Source of the DNA: Crocinitomix sp.
GTDB taxonomy: Bacteria; Bacteroidota; Bacteroidia; Flavobacteriales_D; Crocinitomicaceae
Reading direction: 5' to 3'
NCBI GenBank assembly: GCA_013138735.1
Contig: WTCE01000120.1
Span: 1-48,865, forward strand
DNA length: 48,865 nt
Shown: positions 18,445 through 26,547 of the stretch, piece after piece
Numbering within the stretch: position 1 is the first letter of the stretch
Layout: each line of letters begins with the position of its first letter
Notes under the pieces: generated by a model
Database searches by the model: none
What the model saw: the letters and a program-made list of their open reading frames with translations, nothing else
Told to the model about the DNA's origin: nothing
Translations under genes and position numbers: made by a program

Positions 18445-18452
18445 TACCTTTG
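18445..18452 (+). promoter_or_regulatory. Bacteroidota -7 promoter element of cspA (TACCTTTG)
   Basis: TACCTTTG matches the TAnnTTTG consensus recognised by the Bacteroidota primary sigma factor. It lies about 43 bases before the cspA ATG, leaving a short leader of roughly 35-40 bases. No convincing -33 TTG at the expected spacing was seen. Confidence 0.65.
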
Positions 18453-18495
18453 CCCCATAATAGGTAATAATTTAGTTGCCATAACAATTTAATAA

Positions 18496-18687
18496 ATGAA
18501 TAAAGGAACAGTAAAATTCTTCAATGATGCCAAAGGATTTGGATTCATTCTTGACGAAGAAAGCGGAAAAGAATATTTTGTACATGTCTCAGGATTAATT
18601 GATGAGATCAACGAAGGAGACAATGTTGAATTTGATTTAGCAGAAGGAAAAAAAGGATTAAATGCAGTAAAAGTATCTGTAGTTTAA
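18496..18687 (+). CDS. cspA: Cold-shock protein, CspA family (63 aa)
   Basis: A complete cold-shock domain: MNKGTVKFFNDAKGFGFI carries RNP1 (KGFGFI), and YFVHVSGL carries RNP2. It binds single-stranded nucleic acid as an RNA chaperone and transcription antiterminator. Length of 63 residues is normal for the family. It has its own promoter element (18445) and a strong terminator (18716-18749), so it is a single-gene transcript. A near-identical start of a second copy occurs at 48746 but is destroyed by an IS30 insertion, so this is the only intact copy in the window. Its position beside the desaturase may be functional or coincidental. Confidence 0.95.
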   Translation: MNKGTVKFFNDAKGFGFILDEESGKEYFVHVSGLIDEINEGDNVEFDLAEGKKGLNAVKVSVV

Positions 18688-18715
18688 GACAAACGATATA
18701 TATATTATATTATCA

Positions 18716-18749
18716 AAAGGACATTCAGTAATGAATGTCCTTTTTTTTT
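18716..18749 (+). terminator. Rho-independent terminator of cspA
   Basis: AAAGGACATTC (18716-18726) pairs with GAATGTCCTTT (18733-18743) around a six-base loop AGTAAT, directly followed by a T run to 18749. Confidence 0.92.
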
Positions 18750-18845
18750 GTGCTTAAAATTTTGACTTGTTCATAGTTTTATTACCCTTCAATACCTGTC
18801 GTTAAAAACAATTGCGAACGAATCTAACTTAATTTTATATCTTAC

Positions 18846-18900
18846 AACCTAACCCTAACCCTAACCTAACCTAACCTAACCTAACCTAACCTAACCTAAC
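18846..18900 (+). repeat. Telomere-like tandem repeat (AACCT/AACCCT) in the sulfatase leader
   Basis: The 55 bases read as one AACCT, two AACCCT, seven AACCT and a final AAC. It ends 10 bases before the ATG of the sulfatase gene at 18911, so it would form most of the 5' leader or the spacer to the promoter. The hexamer AACCCT is the vertebrate-type telomere sequence, but here the dominant period is five bases; there is no reason to think it is a chromosome end. Variable copy number could alter expression. Confidence 0.9.
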
Positions 18901-18910
18901 AAGACAAGCT

Positions 18911-20545
18911 ATGAAACTAAAGAAAAAACCGAATTTTATCTTTTTCATGACAGGTCAGCAAAGGAGCACGCAACTCTTTCCTGAATTCCCAACTGAATGG
19001 ATTAAAGAAAATCTTCCCAATTATCAGTACTTTTTGGATAACGGTGTGGTATTCGATAATAATATTTGTAATTCTTCACCTTGTGGGCCAAGCCGAGCAT
19101 CATTTTTTACGGGTGAATATCCTGCTAATAATGGAATTGTCGATAATGATGGAACTATTCCGGCAGGAGGAATGACATTTGCAAATGTTTTGAGTGATCA
19201 AAATTATGACGTTTACTATAAAGGTAAAATGCACTTGAATGAGCATACTACTAAATTTTCACAATCTTGGACGGCAGATACCAATGTCGCACCATCAATA
19301 GCGCAGGAAGAAAACCACCGAATGGAGCATTTGTATGGTTTAAAAAAATGGACTTCTCCAGATTTTGGAACATTGCTGGCAGAGGAGAACCCAAGTTTAG
19401 CCGAAATTGCAACATTGGCTGGTGGCGCAGGCCATAATGATAGCCGAATCATTACCGGTGAATACAAATTATATCAGGAGCAAGAAAGTGTTATTTCATT
19501 TTTGAAGGATGTGCAAGAGAATCCTCCCGAACGTCCATTTTGTTTAATCATTTCTTTAGTCAACCCACATGACATTTCATTGTATCCAAAGGGTTGGAAA
19601 GAAGCAGGGTATCAAAGTGCTTTGTTTAATGGCCCAGCATTCGACGGCATCACACTTCCTGAATCATATATGGACACTTTGGACACTAAGCCAGGTACTC
19701 AGGCTGCCTATTTAAATTCTTTCACAAACGGTAAGTTAGTTGAAGCAAGTACGATTGAAGGTTCAATTAATTATCCGCTGAATTATGTGAAATTTTATGC
19801 CTATTTACATACTTTGGTCGATACTTTATTAGGAACCGTTTTAGATTCAATGGGGAAGGAGTTAATTGATAATTCTGTCTTAATACGTATGGCAGATCAT
19901 GGTGAAATGGGAATGTCGCATGGAGGATTAAAAGAAAAGAACAACAACGCTTATAATGAAACGATTCGCGTTCCAATGATTTGGGTAAACCCCGCATTTA
20001 AAGCGGGGAAACGTGATCAAATGGTAAGTCTAATTGATTTAATTCCTACCATGGGTGCTGTGGCTGGTGCCAATATTAGGACGTATGAAAAATTACAAGG
20101 TGTAGATTATAGCAAGGCCTTGTATAAAGATAATGTAGATGTGCAAGAGGCGGTGCTTTTCAACTTTACACAAATGGGGCGACAGCTAGATGGAATTGCG
20201 TAAAATACTGCAAATAGCGCTGACCCTTATGCTCCGACTTATTTGCCAAATCCAAATGCACCAGTTGCAAATGCTCCCAGTTCCATTTATGCACTCGTGA
20301 AAAAGGATTGGAAATATGTTGTTTACTATGGTTTCAATGAAGATAAGAAAGTAGATTGGCCCTCTGCTCAGTATGAACTGTATAATTTAAGACATGATTG
20401 GAAAGAGATGAATAATCTCCTGCCAATTAAAGGTGATGCCACGCGTGAAGCGATCGCGCTACAAAATAGTTTGCATGATGAATTAACGCTATTAATGGAA
20501 ACGCGTAATATTGTGATGCCAGATGGTTGGACTGACAAGAGTTAA
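18911..20545 (+). pseudogene. Sulfatase (type I, Cys-type) gene with in-frame TAA stop
   Basis: The frame from ATG 18911 encodes an alkaline-phosphatase-fold sulfatase: PNFIFFMTG near the start, the formylglycine motif CGPSRASFFTG with Cys 58, and a second metal region MADHGEM. The frame stops at TAA 20201-20203 after QLDGIA, but the same frame continues to 20545 with typical sulfatase C-terminal sequence (YALVKKDWKYVVYYGFNED, YELYNLRHDWKEMNNLLP). A single change of CAA to TAA would explain it. In addition, the usual metal-binding Asp in the N-terminal MTDQQR-type motif is Gly here (MTGQQR). Both point to loss of function, although readthrough or a functional 430-aa protein cannot be excluded. 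No signal peptide is visible. Active homologues need formylglycine maturation by a separate enzyme, not seen here. Confidence 0.8.
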
Positions 20546-20676
20546 AGGCGCTATATTTTATAATGGGGCCTAGATCTGATGACGCATTTTCACCTTCAAT
20601 AAGACAGAATTGCACAAATCATTTTGATTTTAGATAATATGGATTATTTCTTTATACTTCACCACAATAAAATCCC

Positions 20677-20684
20677 TAACTTTG
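20677..20684 (+). promoter_or_regulatory. -7 promoter element TAACTTTG
   Basis: Exact match to TAnnTTTG, with its last base only four bases before the ATG at 20689. Transcription would start at or next to the start codon, so the mRNA would be nearly leaderless, or translation begins at the Met 12 codon further in. Confidence 0.6.
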
Positions 20685-20688
20685 CAAA

Positions 20689-21069
20689 ATGGACGAAAAG
20701 GATTTTTTCAATAGAGATAGCATGTTTTGGCGTGAAGTGAATGCGACCTCACCAGATATGATGGCGGAAATTGAATTGAACGCGTCTCTAGAAATAGACG
20801 GAGTTCATGTCAACAGCATTGCATGTCTTTTACTGCCATTTGAATCGGCAGATGTGGTGCATGAAATAGCTGATGGTGGAGCTTTTAAGAAAAATGAAGT
20901 ACAAGCTTGGCCCTATGTTAATTTGAATGATTTGGCCTTTTATAAGGATAATTCAAATACTGAAGACGCGCGTAAAGAAAAGATTTGTCGTGTTGATCAT
21001 GCGAACATTCAATCTATTACATTAAAAGATGCTAAGGGGAATGTCGTTTTAACAAAAACCAAGATATAA
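20689..21069 (+). CDS. Unknown protein (126 aa), first gene of a pair
   Basis: A cytoplasmic-looking protein with no signal peptide or membrane segment. Acidic, with a central LLLPFESADVVHEI segment and a C-terminal beta hairpin-like ITLKDAKGNVVLTKTK. No family recognised. A promoter element sits immediately upstream and the next gene starts nine bases after its stop in the same direction, so the pair forms a small operon. Confidence 0.7.
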   Translation: MDEKDFFNRDSMFWREVNATSPDMMAEIELNASLEIDGVHVNSIACLLLPFESADVVHEIADGGAFKKNEVQAWPYVNLNDLAFYKDNSNTEDARKEKICRVDHANIQSITLKDAKGNVVLTKTKI

Positions 21070-21078
21070 AAATAACTT

Positions 21079-21393
21079 ATGGAAATATTAGTCAGACAAA
21101 TAACAAAGGAAATTGACGAAAAAGCAAAAACGTTTTTTTTAGACGAAAAAGAAAACGAATATCAAATTGATTGGGCAGACCCACGATTTGAAAACGCCGG
21201 TTTTCAATTGAAAGAAGCTTCTCAGTTCAACAATAAGGGCTATACTTATAAAGGTAAATGTCAATTATTACTACTGGGAGAAGGAAATGCATTTGAAGAG
21301 CGTCACATTTTTCTTGAACGAAAAACAAAACACCGTTTTTATATAAATCCAGAAGAGTTTGCTGTTAATTTTGAAGCGAAAGTTAAGGCTTAA
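21079..21393 (+). CDS. Unknown small protein (104 aa), second gene of a pair
   Basis: Starts at ATG 21079 nine bases after the upstream gene. It is a soluble, charged protein with alternating beta-like stretches (YTYKGKCQLLLLGEG, RHIFLERKTKHRFYI). No signal peptide, no known motif. It is probably co-expressed with the 126-aa protein and may form a complex with it, which is inference from the arrangement. Confidence 0.7.
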   Translation: MEILVRQITKEIDEKAKTFFLDEKENEYQIDWADPRFENAGFQLKEASQFNNKGYTYKGKCQLLLLGEGNAFEERHIFLERKTKHRFYINPEEFAVNFEAKVKA

Positions 21394-21503
21394 ATGTTGT
21401 GAGGCGCTAGCGAATAGGAATAGTAGGATTGGTTGACTTTTATTTGAAAAATCAACTTTCTATAATTATCTTCACATTCAAAGATTATTATTGACCGAAT
21501 TAA

Positions 21504-22385
21504 ATGAAATCTAAAAACACTACTATTAGCTTCTCTGCGCTAAGTATCTTACTTGTTCTACTAGCTTTTGCAAGTTGTGGTAAACCTCCTGCGCCTTTCA
21601 TACCTGATATTGAAACACTTCCTGTAACAGTTGAAGTAGGGGATAAAGCAGTTTTTAAAGCGACAATTCATGGTGTAAATACCAGCGTCAACGGATTTCT
21701 TTTTGCAACAACGCCTGAGCCAACACTCGAAACTGCTATTCACATTCCTGCGGGAGTACCTATAAATGATAGCATCATGACTACTGTTTCAGTTGATCCT
21801 AGTACGCCCGCTTATTACGTCCGTGCTTATGCGTTTATCAATGATGAAATGCTATATGGAAATGAGGTAGTCTTTAGTACTGGTCATTCAATTGGTCAAA
21901 GTTTTGGAGGTGGACGAGTAGCATATATCTTACAAGCTAGCGACCCTGGTTATGACGCTACTACAGAGCACGGTTTGATTATAGCGAATGAATTTTTTGG
22001 CTCAGATATTCTATGGGGTTGTGACACAATTTACGTGAGTGGAGCTATAGGAGCTGCAATTGGCACAGGGGCGGCCAATACAGCCAGCATTTTGGCGACT
22101 TGCGAAATTCCAGATGGTAGTGCAGCAGCGTTGTGTAATGATTACGAAGCAGATGGCTTTACAGATTGGTTTTTACCAAGTTTTGATGAATTAAATGCAA
22201 TTGATAGTAATTTTGATATCCTTCAAGACCTTGAAAGTGGTCACTATTGGAGCTCGACTCATTCTCCCGATACCTTAAAAGCATGGGCCGTTCACCTTTG
22301 GACCAATGAAGAAGAAGAACCTTATCCTTCAGGTGAGTATCAAAAAATCTTAGAGCGCCGTGCAATTGCAGTAAGGTCTTTTTAG
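21504..22385 (+). CDS. Lipoprotein with DUF1566-like C-terminal domain (293 aa)
   Basis: N-terminal lipoprotein signal with lipobox LAFASC (Cys about 26), then a beta-rich region (residues about 35-130) resembling a fibronectin/Ig-like fold (AYYVRAYAFINDEMLYGNEVVF). From residue 145 it matches the Lcl/DUF1566 pattern: GLIIANE..., DGFTDWFLPSFDELNAI, GHYWSSTHSP, AIAVRSF. This domain is common in secreted Bacteroidota proteins and is thought to have a C-type-lectin-like fold, so ligand binding at the cell surface is likely; no catalytic role is evident. Starts at ATG 21504 about 110 bases after the previous gene. Confidence 0.85.
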   Translation: MKSKNTTISFSALSILLVLLAFASCGKPPAPFIPDIETLPVTVEVGDKAVFKATIHGVNTSVNGFLFATTPEPTLETAIHIPAGVPINDSIMTTVSVDPSTPAYYVRAYAFINDEMLYGNEVVFSTGHSIGQSFGGGRVAYILQASDPGYDATTEHGLIIANEFFGSDILWGCDTIYVSGAIGAAIGTGAANTASILATCEIPDGSAAALCNDYEADGFTDWFLPSFDELNAIDSNFDILQDLESGHYWSSTHSPDTLKAWAVHLWTNEEEEPYPSGEYQKILERRAIAVRSF

Positions 22386-22588
22386 CAAACAGTTATTTTA
22401 CGCTTTCTTGTTATATTATATGTCTCATTCATAGCGATTTTCAATCGTTTAGTGATCGATAAGCTATATTTTTTAATCTTTTAGGAGTGACTAGTCTCAT
22501 GTCCAATTAAAAAGTTCCCAACAATAATCAGCCATAATTTGGACTCCGAAATACAAGAATAATACTATCTTTTGGAAAAAATTAAATC

Positions 22589-23074
22589 ATGAAAAAAATT
22601 ACAATCGTTTTAACTGTTCTACTATTTGCCCTCTCAGCTTGCGATTCCTCTGCAGGTTTTAGCTTTTACATGACCAATAATGGTGAAGAGGTGACACAAG
22701 TTACTTGTGGCATGTCAAATTCTGATCTTAAAGTAAGAGTAGATGTTTCTAAATTACAAGGACACACGGGAGGAGATTTATTGGTGAGATTTGAAATGGT
22801 GAGTGATGAAGGCGTCGTTACGGGAGAAGGAACCGGCGAACTATATGTGAATGCGGCAGATATTCCTGAAGACAAAATGTTGTGGATAGATATGAACCCA
22901 ACAACATCAAAAATTAAAAATTTCGAAACTCTAAAACCTTTTGATATTTTCTATTTCTGTGTTGACGATTCAGATTTTACTCAATCTAAAATTCGAATCA
23001 CTTATTATGAACCAAGTGATGCTGGCGAAGAAAAAGTAGGATATCAGGATGAGATTGTAGTATTGCACATTTGA
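22589..23074 (+). CDS. Putative lipoprotein of unknown function (161 aa)
   Basis: MKKITIVLTVLLFALSACDSS gives a lipoprotein signal with lipobox LSAC (Cys 18). The mature part looks like an all-beta sandwich (LLVRFEMVSDEGVVTGEGTG, KIRITYYEPSDAG). Two further Cys residues. Just upstream, TACTATCTTTTGG near 22567 resembles a -7 element but does not fit the consensus exactly. No family recognised; it is followed 62 bases later by another lipoprotein in the same direction. Confidence 0.75.
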   Translation: MKKITIVLTVLLFALSACDSSAGFSFYMTNNGEEVTQVTCGMSNSDLKVRVDVSKLQGHTGGDLLVRFEMVSDEGVVTGEGTGELYVNAADIPEDKMLWIDMNPTTSKIKNFETLKPFDIFYFCVDDSDFTQSKIRITYYEPSDAGEEKVGYQDEIVVLHI

Positions 23075-23136
23075 TATTCGAGTGAAAAATTTAGAAATTT
23101 AATGGATAACGGGCTAAAAGTTATTCGATTGTCAGT

Positions 23137-23793
23137 ATGAATAAACCAATGAAAAAAAAACTACTACTATTTTTTACTATTTGTTTTGTCTTAATTAGTT
23201 GTGATCAAGGACTCGATCTTGGTCAAAACCTGGGGGTACACAAAAAAGATCGTATTACAAATGAATTTGGTAACCTAGCTGATTCTACTTATACAGATTC
23301 TACAGATTTAAAAACTATTTTGGACTTCAAAACAATCGATATGAATGGTGCTATTGAATCTGTTGAAGAAGCAATAGCGATCAATCTATACATTGAAAAT
23401 ATTTCGTCAAAAGAGGCCGAAGTATTCCCGATATTTGAAATTCAAAATACTTCAAGGGTAATTTTACCAGTATATGGTCATGGACTTTGGGGTAGAATAT
23501 GGGCAAAAGTAGTTGTCGATAAATCAACAATGAAAGTTGCAAATATCGAATTTGGACATAAATCTGAGACGCCTGGTATAGGCGGGAATATTAACGAACC
23601 AGAGTTTAAAACACAATTTATAGGGTCCGAAATAGATTTAACGACAAACAATTTTTCTCTTTACCAAGGGGGTAAAAGTCTGATTGAGGGTCAACAAAAA
23701 ATTGATGGTATGTCTGGCGCAACAATCACGAGTAAAGCGGCTATTGAAATGCTAAATAATGATTTATTAAAATATAAGCCTTACTTGCGTTAA
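23137..23793 (+). CDS. NqrC/RnfG-like FMN-binding lipoprotein (218 aa)
   Basis: Lipoprotein signal with lipobox LISC (Cys 22), then an FMN_bind domain (PF04205) much like subunit NqrC of Na+-pumping NADH:quinone reductase: YGHGLWGRIWAKVVVD, the SETPGIGG loop and the flavinylation motif GMSGATITSKAA with Thr about 196 as the site for covalent FMN. True NqrC has an N-terminal membrane helix and lies in an nqrABCDEF operon; here the anchor is a lipid and no other nqr or rnf gene is near. The protein probably carries covalent FMN attached by an ApbE-type transferase and passes electrons in the periplasm, partner unknown. ATG 23137 was taken; Met 5 is an equally good start for the signal peptide. 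Confidence 0.85.
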   Translation: MNKPMKKKLLLFFTICFVLISCDQGLDLGQNLGVHKKDRITNEFGNLADSTYTDSTDLKTILDFKTIDMNGAIESVEEAIAINLYIENISSKEAEVFPIFEIQNTSRVILPVYGHGLWGRIWAKVVVDKSTMKVANIEFGHKSETPGIGGNINEPEFKTQFIGSEIDLTTNNFSLYQGGKSLIEGQQKIDGMSGATITSKAAIEMLNNDLLKYKPYLR

Positions 23794-23841
23794 CAATATT
23801 GAGAAAAATTTTAAACAGAGTTGGCTACTAAGTACCAAAAA

Positions 23842-24294
23842 CTAAACCGCCGCTACAGCACCTTTCTTAGCCTTACGGTACAAATATGCATTAAAAATAT
23901 TTCGTTTAGAAAAGCGCATTAACTTGTCTGTGTTTACCATTTTTTGAAAAACTCTTGGTGAAACTCCAAAATATTCATAAACAGCACCGTCTAAAAAGGT
24001 CACTTCTAATACTTGCTTTTCATATTGAAAATCAGCGATACCAGTAACACTAGTTCTAGTTTTGTACATTTCTAAATCCGCTTCTTTACTTTCTGGAGCA
24101 ATGCTCACCAAGAAGTGATATCCATCAATAATAACTTGACTTTTTTCCTCAGCTTCTACTTTTTTCGAATCGTTATCTTGAAACTTGTCTGGATGCCATT
24201 TTTTAACTAAACCACGATAAGTTGTTTTCAATTCTTTTAGATCAATGTCTCCCTGAACATCAAACATTTTTTTGTAAGTATTAATCCTTTTCAT
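23842..24294 (-). CDS. J-domain protein with C-terminal KTSC domain (150 aa)
   Basis: Residues 1-55 form a DnaJ-like J domain: YRGLVKKWHPDKF contains the HPD motif (residues 34-36) required to stimulate DnaK ATPase. Residues about 83-140 match the KTSC pattern, with VLEVTFLDGAVYEYFGVSP and FSKRNIFNAYLYRK; the Lys-Thr-Ser-Cys positions that name the domain are only partly kept. KTSC is found in small proteins and at the C-terminus of some nucleases and lysyl-tRNA synthetase-like proteins and is of unknown role. The protein should recruit Hsp70 to a client recognised by the KTSC part. A consensus promoter lies 26 bases upstream. It is a single gene, divergent from the SBBP protein. Confidence 0.85.
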   Translation of the reverse strand: MKRINTYKKMFDVQGDIDLKELKTTYRGLVKKWHPDKFQDNDSKKVEAEEKSQVIIDGYHFLVSIAPESKEADLEMYKTRTSVTGIADFQYEKQVLEVTFLDGAVYEYFGVSPRVFQKMVNTDKLMRFSKRNIFNAYLYRKAKKGAVAAV

Positions 24295-24319
24295 AGTACC
24301 TGTTTTTCAAAATCAGGCG

Positions 24320-24327
24320 CAAAGATA
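24320..24327 (-). promoter_or_regulatory. -7 promoter element TATCTTTG for the J-domain gene
   Basis: On the reverse strand the sequence reads TATCTTTG, an exact TAnnTTTG match, 26 bases before the ATG at 24294. Confidence 0.65.
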
Positions 24328-24539
24328 GTGATAACATTCGGTAGGTATTCAATTTGTATCAACAATTGTGCAATTCGTGGATATGTTCTTTTGTTTTGTG
24401 CTTAAATTCCAACATCCACACTTCGAGTATTGCACTGCGCGCACCTCAGTGTTCCGCTTTAGTTTTCAATATCCAACATCATAGTGAATTGTTAGAACAT
24501 TAGACCGCTCCACAGATAGATGATATGTTTAATCATTCA

Positions 24540-24580
24540 TCTTCACTCTTTAATCTTTGCTCTTCACTCCATAATCTTTG
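24540..24580 (+). repeat. Two tandem 20-bp repeats with TAATCTTTG
   Basis: TCTTCACTCTTTAATCTTTG is followed after one base by TCTTCACTCCATAATCTTTG, differing at three positions. Each unit ends in TAATCTTTG, close to the -7 consensus (one extra spacer base), so the pair may represent a duplicated promoter of the gene at 24692. Confidence 0.55.
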
Positions 24581-24691
24581 TTCGTTAATAAACTTTATTC
24601 TGCCATTGCTAAACATAATCTAAACGGAGTCAAAATATACACTAGGTTTATTCTCAAGGATTATTTTAGAAATCAGATTGACTATCAAATT

Positions 24692-26371
24692 ATGAGAAAA
24701 CTACTACTCACGACATTCGCAATTTCAACTTTAGCGCTGAGCATAAACGCACAAAATTTAGAATGGGCTGGTAATATGGGCGGAGCATCTTCTGATGAGG
24801 CCAAATCTCTTACTGTAGATGCTTCTGGGAATACTTATACTACTGGATATTTCAAAGATATTGCGGACTTAGATCCTGCCGCAGCTACCATGAACTTCAC
24901 CTCAAATGGTGAACAAGACATTTATATTCAAAAATTAAATGCTGATGGCGAATTAATTTGGGCCAAACAAATGGGCGGTACTGGAACAGATGAAGGGAAA
25001 TCTATTGCTGTTGATAATTCAGGAAATGTTTACACAACAGGTTATTTTGAAGGCACGGTGGACTTTGATCCGAACGCTGGAACTACAGATTTAACTGCTA
25101 TTGGCGGTTCTGATATTTATATTCAAAAACTAAATTCAGATGGAGACCTTTTATGGGTGAAGCAAATGGGAGGTGGTTCTTTGGATGGTGGAAATGCAAT
25201 TGCTGTGGATGGTCTAGGGAATGTTCATACAACAGGAATATTTACTGGTACCATAGATTTTGATCCTGGAGCAGGATCATTTGATTTAGGTCCAACGGGC
25301 TTTACAGATGTATTCATTCAAAAATTAGATACAGACGGAGATTTTATTTGGGCCGTATCAATGGGGAGTTCAAGTTATGATTACGGAAACGCCATTTTCG
25401 TTGACGCTTCTTCAAATGTATATTCAACAGGATATTTCGTTGGAACAGTAGATTTTGATCCAGGCGCAGGTGACTTATCGTTAACATCTAATGGAGGGAA
25501 TGATATTTATGTTCAAAAATTGGATGGTGATGGGATATTGATTTGGGCGAAAAGCTTTGGTGGCATAGAAAACGATATTGCTAGCGGAATTGCAGTAGAT
25601 GGTTCAGGTAATACACTTATTACAGGTTATTATTATGGGACGGTAGATTTTGATCCAGGAGCTGGTATCACAGATTTAACGGCATTAGGAAATACAGATG
25701 TTTTTGTGCAAAAGTTAGACGATTCGGGAGATCTGGTTTGGGTTAAAAATTTAGGAGGAGCAAATTGGGAGTTTAGCTATGACGTAACAACGGACGCAGC
25801 TGGAAATGTTTACACGGTGGGATCTTATGATGGAGACATTGATGCAGATCCAGGAGCAGGAACCGTGAATCTTTATCCAGTTGGAGGTTATGATAACTTC
25901 ATTCATAAAATGAATGCGGACGGTGAATATGTTTGGGCAGTTAGTGTTGGTGGTGACCTTGGTGATCTAATCTATTCTATACATGTAGATGCATCAGCAA
26001 ATGTCTATGCCTCAGGTTATTTTAGTGGTACAGCTGAATTTGACCCAGGAGCAGGTTCAACAGAGTTAACATCAACTGGTACCGACCTTCGGGATATGTT
26101 TGTGCTCAAAATGAGTCAAGATATTGATGATGCAAGTGTAGGTTCAAATGATCCTGTTCAATTTTCATTCTATCCCAATCCAGCAACAACAGAATTAACT
26201 GTTGTATCGGAACAAAAAATTAATTCAATCATTATTTATGATTTGTACGGAGCAATTGTACAAAGCGAGAACGTAACAAGTTTTTCTATTGCAAACCTTG
26301 CAGTCGGAATCTATATAATCACTGTTAAAACGGATCAGGGTTCACGCCAGACCCGATTTGTGAAACAGTAA
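24692..26371 (+). CDS. SBBP beta-propeller secreted protein with T9SS sorting domain (559 aa)
   Basis: ATG 24692 opens a signal peptide (MRKLLLTTFAISTLALSINAQ); a longer in-frame TTG start at 24578 would place the signal internally and was rejected. The body consists of about eight units of 56-58 residues, each with a GNxYTTGYFxGTVDFDPGAG core and a DIYIQKLxxDGxLxWxKxxGG core, the hallmark of SBBP repeats (PF06739), expected to form a beta-propeller. The last 70 residues (FSFYPNPATTELTV... VGIYIITVKTDQG) are a T9SS sorting domain. Export to the surface through the T9SS is expected. The ligand or role is unknown. A terminator follows at 26392. Confidence 0.9.
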   Translation: MRKLLLTTFAISTLALSINAQNLEWAGNMGGASSDEAKSLTVDASGNTYTTGYFKDIADLDPAAATMNFTSNGEQDIYIQKLNADGELIWAKQMGGTGTDEGKSIAVDNSGNVYTTGYFEGTVDFDPNAGTTDLTAIGGSDIYIQKLNSDGDLLWVKQMGGGSLDGGNAIAVDGLGNVHTTGIFTGTIDFDPGAGSFDLGPTGFTDVFIQKLDTDGDFIWAVSMGSSSYDYGNAIFVDASSNVYSTGYFVGTVDFDPGAGDLSLTSNGGNDIYVQKLDGDGILIWAKSFGGIENDIASGIAVDGSGNTLITGYYYGTVDFDPGAGITDLTALGNTDVFVQKLDDSGDLVWVKNLGGANWEFSYDVTTDAAGNVYTVGSYDGDIDADPGAGTVNLYPVGGYDNFIHKMNADGEYVWAVSVGGDLGDLIYSIHVDASANVYASGYFSGTAEFDPGAGSTELTSTGTDLRDMFVLKMSQDIDDASVGSNDPVQFSFYPNPATTELTVVSEQKINSIIIYDLYGAIVQSENVTSFSIANLAVGIYIITVKTDQGSRQTRFVKQ

Positions 26372-26391
26372 AGTGTTTCTATTTTTTCATG

Positions 26392-26424
26392 AAAAGAGCT
26401 GGGATTTTATCCTGGCTCTTTTTT
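26392..26424 (+). terminator. Rho-independent terminator
   Basis: AAAAGAGC pairs with GCTCTTTT across a GGGAT/ATCC inner stem with a two-base mismatch, followed by a T run. Confidence 0.8.
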
Positions 26425-26547
26425 ATTTTAGACGCTTTTTTTATTGGGATATCTTGCCCGATTAATATTGGAAATGTAACCCAAATCTTTTCCAGCCGTT
26501 AGATAATAACACAACAACCACATTATTAACTAACACCACCACAAGCA

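Larger units (their letters stand above)
24295..24691. other. Gene-free divergent region with promoters and a short tandem repeat
   Basis: No supported gene. It holds the promoter of the J-domain gene at 24320-24327 on the reverse strand and a 20-21-bp tandem repeat at 24540-24580 carrying two TAATCTTTG sequences, upstream of the rightward SBBP gene at 24692. Confidence 0.6.

Noticed and set aside
18846-18900. True telomere or chromosome end
   Set aside because: The repeat is short, internal, mixed in period and followed at once by a gene; bacterial linear replicons do not use this repeat.
24578-24691. Upstream TTG start extending the SBBP protein by 38 residues
   Set aside because: The extension would put the signal peptide inside the protein; the ATG at 24692 starts it properly.
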